A stretch of DNA of 64,000 nt from contig NZ_JAKKOT010000002.1 in the NCBI RefSeq assembly GCF_021739025.1, positions 682,001 to 746,000 on the forward strand, in the 5' to 3' direction. Position 1 is the stretch's first letter. Each line of letters opens with the position of its first letter. Shown here one piece after another: positions 24,893 through 33,329 of the stretch. Origin of the DNA: Gordonia liuliyuniae. Its GTDB lineage: Bacteria > Actinomycetota > Actinomycetes > Mycobacteriales > Mycobacteriaceae. A program made the translations under genes and the position numbers. The notes under the pieces were generated by a model that ran no database searches, was not told the DNA's origin, and saw only the letters and a program-made list of their open reading frames with translations.

Positions 24893-27136
24893 GTGGCCCT
24901 CTATCGCACGTATCGTCCGGCGACATTCGCCGAAGTCGTCGGCCAGGAACATGTCACCGAGCCGTTGAGTCGTGCTCTCGACTCCGGGCGCATCAACCAC
25001 GCCTACCTGTTCTCGGGTCCGCGAGGATGCGGTAAGACGTCGTCGGCCCGCATCCTGGCGCGGTCCCTCAACTGCGTTCAGGGGCCGACATCCACCCCAT
25101 GTGGCACGTGCTCGTCGTGTGTGTCCCTCGGCCCCGGCGGCCCGGGCAACCTCGACGTCGTGGAACTCGACGCGGCCAGCCACGGCGGCGTCGACGACAC
25201 CCGCGACCTTCGCGACCGCGCCTTCTACGCCCCCGCCGAATCCCGCTATCGCGTCTTCATCATCGACGAGGCGCACATGGTCAGCTCGGCCGGCTTCAAC
25301 GCGCTCCTCAAGATCGTCGAAGAGCCACCAGAGCACCTCATCTTCATCTTCGCGACCACCGAGCCTGAGAAAGTGCTCACCACCATCAAGTCGCGGACCC
25401 ACCACTATCCGTTCCGGTTGCTGGCGCCGCCGGTGATGCGCGGCCTGCTCGAGAAGATCTGTGCGCAGGAGAACGTCACCGTCGCCTCCGAGGTGTTCCC
25501 GCTGGTGATCCGAGCGGGCGGCGGGTCACCGCGCGACTCGTTGAGCATCCTGGACCAACTGCTCGCCGGGGCGGGCGATGAGGGCGTCACCTACGATCGC
25601 GCGCTCAGCTTGCTCGGCGTCACCGACTCCGCATTGATCGACGCCGCAGTCGACGCGCTCGCCGCAGGCGACGGCGCCGCACTGTTCGGCGTCGTCGAGG
25701 ACGTGGTCGACGCAGGACACGATCCGCGTCGCTTCGCCATCGACCTGCTCGACCGCTTCCGCGACCTGATCCTTCTCCAGGCAGTGCCCGACGCTGCCGA
25801 ACGCGGACTCGTCGAAGCCCCCGACGACCAACTGGTCCGGATGAGGGCGGTCGTCGAACATCTCGGTGCGGGCACGCTGACCCGCTACGCGGAGGTCGCG
25901 CACGCGTCACTCGGCGACATGCGGGGAACGACGTCGCCGCGGCTCCTCCTGGAAGTCATGTGTTCGCGCATGCTGCTGCCCGCGGTGTCTGCGGACGACG
26001 CCGCGCTGCTGCAGCGCATCGAGATGCTCGAACAACGTCCCGCAGGCGCGGGATCCACGCCGACCGCCACGGCGGCAACGCCGCCCCCGCCAGCTGCCGC
26101 CCCCGCACCCGACGGGCCAGCGCCGCGCTTCGTCCGGCCGTCGCAACGCAAAGCCGCCGAACAAGCCGACGAGGCGAAGGCTCCGACGGCAGAAGCCGAA
26201 CAACCAGCGGGTGGACAAGCCGCACTCAAGCCTGAACCCGCGCCCGAGCCTGAACCGACACCCGTCGTTCGCGCCCCCGAGCCGACTGCGCCCGAACCCC
26301 CGCAGCCCGAACCTGAAGTTTCGGAACCGGAGGCTCCCCGACAAGAGGCTCCCGCTCCGCTAGCTGAGCGCGGACCGACTCGCCCCGAGCCTCCAGCGCA
26401 GCATGCTGTGCCGGAGGTGCATGGTGAGGCTGTCCCGGCAGCGCCTATCGAGGCTGTGCCGGAGGCGTCGCAGGATCCGTACGACGACGTCCCACTGCCG
26501 CCTGAGCCGCCGACCGACGTGCCGCCGGAACCGTATGGCGCGGCACGGCGCGCGCCGGAGCCGACACCACAACCCGTGGCAGAGCCTGAACCGGTGGCCG
26601 CCGGCCTGACGGTGCAGACGGTCTCGACGCGCTGGCCCGACATCCGGTCCGCGGTCCGCGCACAGAGCACCGTGCTCGAGGCGATGTTGTCGTCGGCGTC
26701 GGTGCATGACGTCGTCGGGACCGAGATCGTCCTCGGCCACCCGCACACCGCGCTCGTCGGCCGACTCTCCGACGAGCGCGGGCTGAGGACTCTCACGACC
26801 GCAGTCGTCGACGTGTTCGGCCCCGGGCACAGCGTCCGCGTCGTGCAGGCATCACCGGACACTCCGCCGCCGTCGGCGACGGCTCCAGCCGCCGAACCGC
26901 ACAGACGTCAGACGTTCACGCGTCCGAGCCGACCGCAGGAGGAGCAGGCTCCCGAACCGGAGCCTGAACCGGAACCCGAACCTGAATCGCTCACGGCTGA
27001 CGAGGATCTGACCGACGCCGAACGCGCCGAGATGGTTGCGCAGGCGCACGACGCGAGCCCGGACCCTCGTCTCGACCCCCACCAGGTGGCGGTCGATCTG
27101 ATGACGTCCGAGCTCGGCGCGCGTCCGCTCGAGTAG
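24893..27136 (+). CDS. dnaX: DNA polymerase III subunit gamma/tau
   Basis: A 747-residue clamp-loader ATPase of the replisome. The AAA+ core fills residues 1-230: Walker A SGPRGCGKTSS near 41-51, the zinc-binding Cys set around residues 61-79 (CGTCSSC), Walker B FIIDEAH and sensor 1 IFIFATTEP. Domain III runs to about 370. A low-complexity Pro/Glu/Ala linker (about 385-590), rich in PEPE runs, leads to a C-terminal alpha-interaction domain (TVSTRWPDIRSAVRAQS), with a second PEPE run near 700. No slippery-site frameshift was seen. The GTG start is leaderless. Confidence 0.96.
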   Translation: MALYRTYRPATFAEVVGQEHVTEPLSRALDSGRINHAYLFSGPRGCGKTSSARILARSLNCVQGPTSTPCGTCSSCVSLGPGGPGNLDVVELDAASHGGVDDTRDLRDRAFYAPAESRYRVFIIDEAHMVSSAGFNALLKIVEEPPEHLIFIFATTEPEKVLTTIKSRTHHYPFRLLAPPVMRGLLEKICAQENVTVASEVFPLVIRAGGGSPRDSLSILDQLLAGAGDEGVTYDRALSLLGVTDSALIDAAVDALAAGDGAALFGVVEDVVDAGHDPRRFAIDLLDRFRDLILLQAVPDAAERGLVEAPDDQLVRMRAVVEHLGAGTLTRYAEVAHASLGDMRGTTSPRLLLEVMCSRMLLPAVSADDAALLQRIEMLEQRPAGAGSTPTATAATPPPPAAAPAPDGPAPRFVRPSQRKAAEQADEAKAPTAEAEQPAGGQAALKPEPAPEPEPTPVVRAPEPTAPEPPQPEPEVSEPEAPRQEAPAPLAERGPTRPEPPAQHAVPEVHGEAVPAAPIEAVPEASQDPYDDVPLPPEPPTDVPPEPYGAARRAPEPTPQPVAEPEPVAAGLTVQTVSTRWPDIRSAVRAQSTVLEAMLSSASVHDVVGTEIVLGHPHTALVGRLSDERGLRTLTTAVVDVFGPGHSVRVVQASPDTPPPSATAPAAEPHRRQTFTRPSRPQEEQAPEPEPEPEPEPESLTADEDLTDAERAEMVAQAHDASPDPRLDPHQVAVDLMTSELGARPLE

Positions 27137-27165
27137 GGTCTTCTCGCCCTACCAGCAGATTCGCC

Positions 27166-28434
27166 CTACGGCTGCCACCACGGACGGAGCGGAAGCAGGT
27201 CGGCTTTGTCGTTGGGCAGCTTCGTGGCGAGCACGTGGTGCAGTTGGACGATGTCGCGTTCGAAGCCGATCCGACAGCCCGCCATGTACAGACCCCACAG
27301 CCGGGCGGTGCCTTCGCCGACTTCGGCGACGGCCTCATCCCAGTTCTCGACGAGGTTGCAGTTCCAATGACGCAGCGTCATCGCATAGTGGCTGCGGAAG
27401 TTCTCTTCGTGCACCACCTCGAGGCCGGGCACGTTCTGCATCTTGGAGATGATCGTCCCGCTGCCGGTGAGCTCGCCGTCCGGGAACACGTAGCGGTCGA
27501 TGAACGGGCCAGCCTTGCTGCGGGCGGCGTTGTCGGGCCGAGTGATCGAATGGTTGAGGATCATGCCGCCGTCGCGCACCTTGTCGCGCATGAACGCGAA
27601 GTACTTCGGGTAGTTGGCGACACCGATGTGCTCGGTGAGACCGATCGACGAGAGCGCGTCGAAGCCGGACTCGGCGACGTCGCGATAATCGCTGTGCCGG
27701 ACCTCGCCGAACTCGGTGAGCCCCTCGTCGACGATCGCCTGCTGCGCCCACTGCGCCTGTTCGTTCGACAGCGTGACGCCGAGGGCGTGGACGCCGCGTC
27801 GCGCCGCGTAGCGGACCATGCCGCCCCAGCCGCAGCCGATGTCGAGGAGGCGGTCGCCCGGCTTCAGACGCAGTTTGTCGAAGATCAGGCGATACTTGTT
27901 CTCCTGGGCTTCCTCGAGGGTGGCGTCGCGGTTCGGGTAGACGGCGCACGTGTACGTCATCGACTCGCCGAGGACCAGTTCGTAGAACCGGTTCGAGACG
28001 TCGTAGTGGTAGCTGATCACCTCGGCGTCGCGGTCTTTGCTGTGCCGGAAGCCCTCGGCGAACCGACGCCAGCGGGGCAGGGACTCCTGCGGCGGCGGCG
28101 CGATCGGCTTGAAATGTTCGACGCCGAGGTCGCGGACGAGCTGCGCCATCTCCAATGGGCTGGGCTTGGTGAACTTCAGGTCGCCCGCCAACGCCTGCAA
28201 CGTCTCGTACGGGTCGCCCGGATGGTTGCCGATCAACTCCAGGTCGCCTGCTACATAGGCGCGCGCCAGACCGAGATCGCCGGGCGCAGTCACCAGATAT
28301 GTGGTCCCGCGCGGCGTCTTCAGGTCGAGCCCGTACTCGGCGTCCGTCGGTCCGGCAGTACTGCCGTCGTACGCGGTTATTCGGACGTTGAGATCCTGGC
28401 CGACCAGTTTCTCGAAAATGTTGGCTAGTTTCAC
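27166..28434 (-). CDS. tmsB: SAM-dependent fatty-acid C-methyltransferase of tuberculostearic acid synthesis (CFA synthase family)
   Basis: A 422-residue cyclopropane-fatty-acid-synthase family enzyme. An N-terminal lipid-binding domain (to about 125) precedes SYHYDVSNRFYELVLG and the SAM site LLDIGCGWGG near residues 195-204; GLTEHIG is the CFAS active-site loop. It is coupled to an FAD oxidoreductase gene by ATGA overlap, as in Rv3719-Rv3720, the pair shown in mycobacteria to make 10-methyl stearate: methylation of oleoyl phospholipid gives the 10-methylene form, then reduction follows. The symbols follow tmsA/tmsB usage. Lone CFA synthesis is less likely given the partner gene. Confidence 0.86.
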   Translation of the reverse strand: MKLANIFEKLVGQDLNVRITAYDGSTAGPTDAEYGLDLKTPRGTTYLVTAPGDLGLARAYVAGDLELIGNHPGDPYETLQALAGDLKFTKPSPLEMAQLVRDLGVEHFKPIAPPPQESLPRWRRFAEGFRHSKDRDAEVISYHYDVSNRFYELVLGESMTYTCAVYPNRDATLEEAQENKYRLIFDKLRLKPGDRLLDIGCGWGGMVRYAARRGVHALGVTLSNEQAQWAQQAIVDEGLTEFGEVRHSDYRDVAESGFDALSSIGLTEHIGVANYPKYFAFMRDKVRDGGMILNHSITRPDNAARSKAGPFIDRYVFPDGELTGSGTIISKMQNVPGLEVVHEENFRSHYAMTLRHWNCNLVENWDEAVAEVGEGTARLWGLYMAGCRIGFERDIVQLHHVLATKLPNDKADLLPLRPWWQP

Positions 28435-29849
28435 TTCTGCTTCACCGTCTTCTCATACAAGCCGAGGAGGCGTCCCTTCGGGTCGTACCGTGACTTCAGT
28501 TCGCGGTACGCGGCGCCCCCGTACATTTCATAGAATTCGTCCTCAGGATAGAAGGATTCCGAGTACAGGGACTTGTGTCCACCGAGCTGGGCGACCTTCT
28601 TCTCGATCCGCCGATTGGTGTACCCGGGGTCACCGGGTGTGACGGGCACGGCGGACCAGAACCCGAAATTGACGTAGGTGCGGGCGCGCTCCAACGGGTA
28701 CAGCGGCCACGGCTGCACGCTCGCTGAACCGTCGGGCGACGGCTCGGCCAAGCGCAGCGGGCACAACCAGATCGGCTCGATGGGGACTTCGGTCAGGAAC
28801 CATTCGGCGAAGTCGGCGGCACGGTCTATCGGGACCTCGATGTCCTGGACGACGCGCTCGTTGGCGGGCAGACCCTTGCGGGCGTTGAGTCGGTCGCCGA
28901 TGTTCCACCGATGGTCGTAGCCGATGAGCTTCCAGTAGAAGCTGCTACGCAGATACTTCTTCGGCCAGAACCGTCGGATCCTCGGATTCTGTGCGCCGAA
29001 CGCACGCGAACACCAGAACCAGTCGGTGTCCCACCGCCACAGATAGTCGCGAATCGTCAGACGGTCACGCTTGGGGGTCTCGACGTCGTCGTGCTGGATC
29101 GATCGGTAGAAGATGTGGTCGTCGGTGTAGTCGCTGACCGGGCCACGGTCGTCGGTCTGCCGGCCCAGGACGAGATAGCTCTCGTCGGCGCTGAACACGA
29201 CGCCGTCCAGATAGTCGACGGGTTCGCCCTGGTACTCGCGGTCGGACGAGATCGCCGTCATCGCGTCCTGCATGGCACGCAGATCGGTGAAGCGGACGTG
29301 GCGCAGTTCGACGAATGGTTTGACCTCTTCGAGTGTGATCGCGAGTCGCACCGAATAGCCGAGCGTGCCGTATGAGTTGGGGAACCCGAAATAGAGGTCG
29401 CGATACTCGTTGTCCGGTCGTGCGACGACGAGTTCACCTGCCCCGGTGAGGATCTCGATCTCCTGAACGGCTTCGTGGGGGAGTCCGCTGCGGAACGAGG
29501 TGCTCTCGATGCCCATCCCGGTCACGGCGCCGCCGAGGGTGATCGTCTTGAGCTGCGGCACGACAGTCGGGGCGAATCCGTAACGGAGGGTCGCGTCGAC
29601 GAGGTTCTCGTACGTGCACATGCCTGCGACCTGCGCGGTGCGAGTCGTCGGGTCGACCGAGATCACTTTGCCGAGTCCCGAGACATCGAGTCCGGGGGTG
29701 TCGGTGTCGGCGCGTTTGCGAAACAGATTGGACGTCTTCTTCGCGAGCCGGACGGTCGAACCGTCGGGGATTCCCGCATAACTGGAGACGAGTCGCTCGA
29801 CTCCTTCAGCGAACTCCGAGCCGCGGTATTCCAAACGATCGCCAGTCAC
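28431..29849 (-). CDS. tmsA: FAD-binding oxidoreductase of tuberculostearic acid synthesis
   Basis: A 472-residue FAD_binding_4 (PCMH-type) oxidoreductase. The FAD-binding half is at residues 35-190 (VISVDPTTRTAQVAGMCTYE, TITLGGAVTGMGIESTSFR, YGTLGYSVRLAI); the C-terminal half binds substrate (YPLERARTYVNFGFW, SYSEDEFYEMYGG-type end). It resembles the plant DHCR24/DWF1-like group, consistent with reducing a methylene carbon. It is the first gene of the two-gene operon and overlaps the methyltransferase start by 4 bp. It is divergent from the SRPBCC gene, in the same order as Rv3718c/Rv3719. Confidence 0.86.
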   Translation of the reverse strand: MTGDRLEYRGSEFAEGVERLVSSYAGIPDGSTVRLAKKTSNLFRKRADTDTPGLDVSGLGKVISVDPTTRTAQVAGMCTYENLVDATLRYGFAPTVVPQLKTITLGGAVTGMGIESTSFRSGLPHEAVQEIEILTGAGELVVARPDNEYRDLYFGFPNSYGTLGYSVRLAITLEEVKPFVELRHVRFTDLRAMQDAMTAISSDREYQGEPVDYLDGVVFSADESYLVLGRQTDDRGPVSDYTDDHIFYRSIQHDDVETPKRDRLTIRDYLWRWDTDWFWCSRAFGAQNPRIRRFWPKKYLRSSFYWKLIGYDHRWNIGDRLNARKGLPANERVVQDIEVPIDRAADFAEWFLTEVPIEPIWLCPLRLAEPSPDGSASVQPWPLYPLERARTYVNFGFWSAVPVTPGDPGYTNRRIEKKVAQLGGHKSLYSESFYPEDEFYEMYGGAAYRELKSRYDPKGRLLGLYEKTVKQK

Positions 29850-29947
29850 AGGACCAGGCTAGCCCTAGCCCCAGTACCGTGGTTCACGCACGGGTTCCCC
29901 GCCTTCGACGGCGGGAGCATCGCACATTCATGAAGGAGTCACCCACC

Positions 29948-30385
29948 GTGGGACAGGTCACCGCTACCACCACCGTCGAGATCGGCGCACCGGCGCAGAC
30001 GGTCTTCGCCGCTCTCGCCGATTACGCGCAGGTTCGTCCGACGATCCTGCCGGCCAACTACCGCGACTACCGCGTCGACGAAGGCGGACAGGGCGCGGGC
30101 ACCGTCGTGCACTGGATTCTGCAGGCCACCGAGAAGCGGTCACGCGACGTCCTCGCCGACATCACCGTCGCAGGCGACCGGATCACCGAGACTGACCGCA
30201 ACTCGACGATGGTCACCACCTACACGGTGACATCGGTCGGCGACAGCGCACGAGTCGAGACCACCACCAGCTGGAAGGGTGCGGGCGGCATCGGCGGCTT
30301 CTTCGAGAAGACGTTCGCACCCAAGGGCCTTAACCGGATTCAGACCGAGCTGCTCGGCAACCTGAAGTCGCGCCTCGAGAAGTGA
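29948..30385 (+). CDS. SRPBCC (START-like) lipid/ligand-binding protein
   Basis: A 145-residue SRPBCC-fold protein matching M. tuberculosis Rv3718c along its length (VGQVTATTTVEI, ANYRDYRVDEGGQGAGTVVHW, GAGGIGGFFEKTFAPKGLNRIQ). Such proteins have a hydrophobic pocket; no catalytic residue is evident. Because it stays next to the tuberculostearic acid operon in several genera, it may handle a fatty acyl ligand (inference). The GTG has AAGGAG 9 nt upstream; an in-frame ATG at 29930 is possible but its ribosome site is worse. Confidence 0.83.
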   Translation: MGQVTATTTVEIGAPAQTVFAALADYAQVRPTILPANYRDYRVDEGGQGAGTVVHWILQATEKRSRDVLADITVAGDRITETDRNSTMVTTYTVTSVGDSARVETTTSWKGAGGIGGFFEKTFAPKGLNRIQTELLGNLKSRLEK

Positions 30386-30452
30386 TCTGAGCAGGAGAGG
30401 GCGCAGACGCGTCAAACCTCTGGCCACCCGGGACGGCGTCGACGCCACCCGG

Positions 30453-31313
30453 GTGGTTCTGCGTGTCGGTGACGCGCCGACGACCGTCGCCGAGACGTTG
30501 CTGCGGGCTCCGGTCCTGGCAGGCTGGACGCTCGACGACGTGATGCGGCGCGCCTGGGCGGGCGAGATCGTCGACGTCGACGGCGCGCCCATCGACCTGG
30601 ACGCGCCCGTCGTCCGCCCGACCCCCGTCTACCTCTACCGCGACCTGCCGTTCGAGCCGCCGGTCCCGTTCGACATGCCGGTGCGCCACATCGACGACCG
30701 GTTGATCGTCGTCGACAAACCCCACTTCCTGGCGACGATGCCGCGCGGCGCGCACGTCACACAGACCGCGCTGGTGCGTCTGCGGCGCGAGTTCGGCGAC
30801 GACGTGGCACCCGTTCACCGGTTGGATCGGTTGACCGCGGGCGTCCTCTTGTTCACGCGACGCCCCGACGCGCGTGCCGCGTACCAGGACCTGTTCGCAC
30901 AGCGTCGCGTGAGGAAGGAGTACCGGGCGCTCGCACCCGCAGACCCTGCGCTGGCAGACGGCGTGCGGGTGGAGAACCGCATCGAGAAGGACTCTGGCGA
31001 CCTGCGTGCTCGCGTCGTCGACGGCGAGGTCAACGCAGTCAGCGACATCGCACTGGACTCGGTGCGCGCCGACGGCCTCGGCGTCTACCGTCTGCTGCCG
31101 GCGACCGGCCGCACACACCAACTGCGCCTGCACATGGCGGGGGTCGGGGTTCCAATCGTGGATGACCCGCTGTACCCGGAGGTCGATCGGGAACGAGTCG
31201 ACGCCGCCGTCGACGACTTCTCCCGTCCGCTGAAGCTGCTCGCCTATGCGATCGAGTTCGACGACCCGTACACCGGAGTGTCGCGTCGGTTCGTGAGCGG
31301 CTCGACGCTCTGA
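30453..31313 (+). CDS. RNA pseudouridine synthase, RluA family
   Basis: A 286-residue enzyme that isomerises uridine in rRNA or tRNA. The catalytic Asp is in VHRLDRLTAGVLLFTRR; RTHQLRLHMAGVGVPIVDDPLYP is the second family motif. The first standard start codon is GTG 30453, but the open frame extends to 30387 and the sequence just before the GTG (LATRDGVDATR) resembles the conserved N-terminus of actinobacterial members. The true start may therefore be a rare codon such as CTG 30387, with AGGAG nearby at 30393. It follows the SRPBCC gene closely. Confidence 0.85.
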   Translation: MVLRVGDAPTTVAETLLRAPVLAGWTLDDVMRRAWAGEIVDVDGAPIDLDAPVVRPTPVYLYRDLPFEPPVPFDMPVRHIDDRLIVVDKPHFLATMPRGAHVTQTALVRLRREFGDDVAPVHRLDRLTAGVLLFTRRPDARAAYQDLFAQRRVRKEYRALAPADPALADGVRVENRIEKDSGDLRARVVDGEVNAVSDIALDSVRADGLGVYRLLPATGRTHQLRLHMAGVGVPIVDDPLYPEVDRERVDAAVDDFSRPLKLLAYAIEFDDPYTGVSRRFVSGSTL

Positions 31314-31371
31314 CCGACTACGGGCCGGGTCGCCTGACTGAGATGGACGCCGCCGCCCGTACCCTGCAGTC

Positions 31372-31701
31372 ATGGCGATCTTCGGTACGTACGAGCGGCA
31401 CAGCGACCTCGGATGCGAAGCCGTCGTCTTCCTCGACGAGGAGTCGGACGCGTGCGTGCAGTTGCAGCGGGACCTGCCGGGCGGGCCGCGCGCCGACGAA
31501 TACTGTCTGACGACGGGAGCGAGCGCACCGGTGTACGGGGCCGTGACGCAGTGGCGGCGCGTCGGCGATCGATTCGAGTTCGCGCTGATCGGAAAGGCCG
31601 CACGACTGTTCGGCGACGAGGTCCTCTCCTTCGACGTCGTCACCGACGGTGAGGTGAGCGTCGATGAGCTCGCCGAGCATGTTGAGCGACTGCTCCGCTG
31701 A
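31372..31701 (+). CDS. Imm10-like small protein
   Basis: A 109-residue protein resembling the Imm10 immunity-protein family (ACVQLQRDLPG, DEYCLTTGASAPVYGAVTQW, a C-terminal helix DELAEHVERLL). Imm10 members are usually antitoxins of polymorphic toxin systems, but no toxin gene is nearby, so it may be a solitary housekeeping relative. TACCCT (31360-31365) is 6 nt before the ATG, a leaderless promoter of its own. The family call is tentative. Confidence 0.55.
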   Translation: MAIFGTYERHSDLGCEAVVFLDEESDACVQLQRDLPGGPRADEYCLTTGASAPVYGAVTQWRRVGDRFEFALIGKAARLFGDEVLSFDVVTDGEVSVDELAEHVERLLR

Positions 31702-31724
31702 CGCGACCGACTATCGTGGACCCC

Positions 31725-32078
31725 GTGACTGACGCATTCGATCCCAGCTCCCTGCTCGGCGGTGGCGGCGATGACAACCCGATGTCCGGACTCCTCGCAC
31801 AGGTGCAGGAGATGCAGGCCAAGGTGATCGCCGCGCAAGACGAGATAGCGAACACCGAAGTGACCGGACAGGCCGGGAACGGCCTGGTGACCGTGACCGG
31901 CAACGGCGTCGGCGAGGTGACCGGCGTCGAGATCTCGCGCGACGTCGTCGACCCGGACGACATCGACACTCTGCAGGACCTGATCGTCGGTGCACTCGCC
32001 GACCTCGCTCGTAACCGTGACACCGTCACCCAGGACAAGATGGGTCCGCTCGCAGGCGGACTACCCGGACTCGGCTGA
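31725..32078 (+). CDS. ebfC: YbaB/EbfC nucleoid-associated protein
   Basis: A 117-residue YbaB/EbfC DNA-binding protein (MSGLLAQVQEMQAKVIAAQDEI, then the beta segment VTVTGNGVGEVTGVEIS), acting as a dimer on the nucleoid. It sits 6 bp before recR, the near-universal ebfC-recR pairing. GTG 31725 was chosen because TATCGT (31712-31717) lies 7 nt upstream; an in-frame GTG at 31716 is possible. Confidence 0.9.
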   Translation: MTDAFDPSSLLGGGGDDNPMSGLLAQVQEMQAKVIAAQDEIANTEVTGQAGNGLVTVTGNGVGEVTGVEISRDVVDPDDIDTLQDLIVGALADLARNRDTVTQDKMGPLAGGLPGLG

Positions 32079-32084
32079 CCACTC

Positions 32085-32696
32085 ATGTACGAAGGACCGA
32101 TCCAGGACCTCATCGACCAGCTCGCGAAACTCCCCGGGCTGGGCCCGAAGGGCGCGCAACGCATCGCGTTCCATCTGCTGGCCGGCGAGACGACCGAGAT
32201 CGATCGACTGACCGCGGCTCTGGGCAAAGTGCGCGACGACGTCACGTTCTGCGACGAGTGCGGCAACATCGCCGCCGACCGACTGTGCCGCATCTGCAGC
32301 GATTCGCGGCGAGACGCGACCAAGATCTGCGTCGTCGAAGAACCCAAGGACATCTACGCGATCGAACGGACCCGGGAGTTCGACGGCCGGTACCACGTCC
32401 TCGGCGGTGCACTCGATCCGCTGTCGGGCATCGGCCCCGACCAATTGCGGATCCGGGAACTCCTCAAGCGTCTCGCCGAACAGTCCGACGGTTCGGTGGT
32501 CGGCGAGATCATCGTCGCCACCGATCCGAACACGGAAGGCGAAGCGACCGCGACCTACCTCCTGCGCATGCTCAAAGACTTCCCCGGCCTGTCGGTGACA
32601 CGACTCGCATCCGGTCTGCCGATGGGCGGCGACCTCGAGTTCGCCGACGAACTGACGCTCGGCCGCGCACTGTCCGGTCGCCGCATCCTGGTCTGA
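32085..32696 (+). CDS. recR: recombination protein RecR
   Basis: A 203-residue RecR that loads RecA with RecO in gap repair. An N-terminal helix-hairpin-helix ([20 protein letters not shown]), a four-cysteine zinc finger ([16 protein letters not shown]), a Toprim domain ([13 protein letters not shown] to [15 protein letters not shown]) and the C-terminal [12 protein letters not shown] are all intact. Length is normal. It is co-transcribed with ebfC and probably with the kinase that starts 4 bp later. Confidence 0.96.
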   Translation: MYEGPIQDLIDQLAKLPGLGPKGAQRIAFHLLAGETTEIDRLTAALGKVRDDVTFCDECGNIAADRLCRICSDSRRDATKICVVEEPKDIYAIERTREFDGRYHVLGGALDPLSGIGPDQLRIRELLKRLAEQSDGSVVGEIIVATDPNTEGEATATYLLRMLKDFPGLSVTRLASGLPMGGDLEFADELTLGRALSGRRILV

Positions 32697-32699
32697 CCG

Positions 32700-33260
32700 G
32701 TGTCGGACGACTGGAGGCACCGGTGGGCCCGGCTCGCCGACGAGGTCGCGGTGCGCGACGGTCTCACCGCAGGACTGATCGCGATCGACGGACGCTCCGG
32801 TTCGGGCAAGAGCACCTTCGCCGCCGAACTCGTCCGCGCACTCGCCGACCGTGGACGCAAGTCCGTTCTCATCAGCACCGACGAGTTCGCGACCTGGGAC
32901 GATCCAGTGTCGTGGTGGCCGGAACTCGAACGTGACGTGCTTCGCGCGTTCGAGCGCCGCCACGACTACGTGTACCGGCCGCGCGTCTGGGTGGACGGGG
33001 TGCCCGAGATCGGTCCGTCGGTGTGGATCCGCTGGCAGCCGTTGCTCATCGTCGAAGGCGTCACCGCGGCGCGGCGCACCGTCGCCGACGAACTGACCGC
33101 CGCGTACTGGATCGACGGTCCGTCCGCGCAGGAGCGGTTGGAGCGGACCATCATGCGCGACGGCGAGGCCGCTCGACCGCATCTCGCTGCCTGGCAGCAG
33201 TTCGAGGACGGATGGTTCGCCGTGGACGGTGCGCGTGAGCGTTGCCGGGTGATCGGCTAG
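32700..33260 (+). CDS. P-loop kinase, uridine kinase-like
   Basis: A 186-residue nucleoside/nucleotide kinase-like protein. Walker A is IAIDGRSGSGKSTFAAEL (residues 27-44); ISTDEFATWDDP and YRPRVWVDG suggest a small phosphoryl acceptor, as in uridine kinase-related proteins of actinobacteria. The substrate is unproven. The GTG is 4 bp after the recR stop, so it joins the ebfC-recR operon. Its TAG stop begins a 13-bp direct repeat. Confidence 0.72.
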   Translation: MSDDWRHRWARLADEVAVRDGLTAGLIAIDGRSGSGKSTFAAELVRALADRGRKSVLISTDEFATWDDPVSWWPELERDVLRAFERRHDYVYRPRVWVDGVPEIGPSVWIRWQPLLIVEGVTAARRTVADELTAAYWIDGPSAQERLERTIMRDGEAARPHLAAWQQFEDGWFAVDGARERCRVIG

Positions 33261-33283
33261 TGTCCGAAACTAGTGCCCGAACC
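33258..33283 (+). repeat. 13-bp direct repeat starting at the kinase stop codon
   Basis: TAGTGTCCGAAAC (33258-33270) is followed directly by TAGTGCCCGAACC (33271-33283). The first TAG is the stop of the kinase gene. Confidence 0.75.
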
Positions 33284-33329
33284 CTGATGCGGTATATGTA
33301 GTTCGAACAATCGACCCGCCATTCGACCT

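Noticed and set aside
31372..31701. A toxin-immunity locus
   Set aside because: The Imm10-like gene stands alone between housekeeping genes, with no toxin-like or secretion gene nearby.
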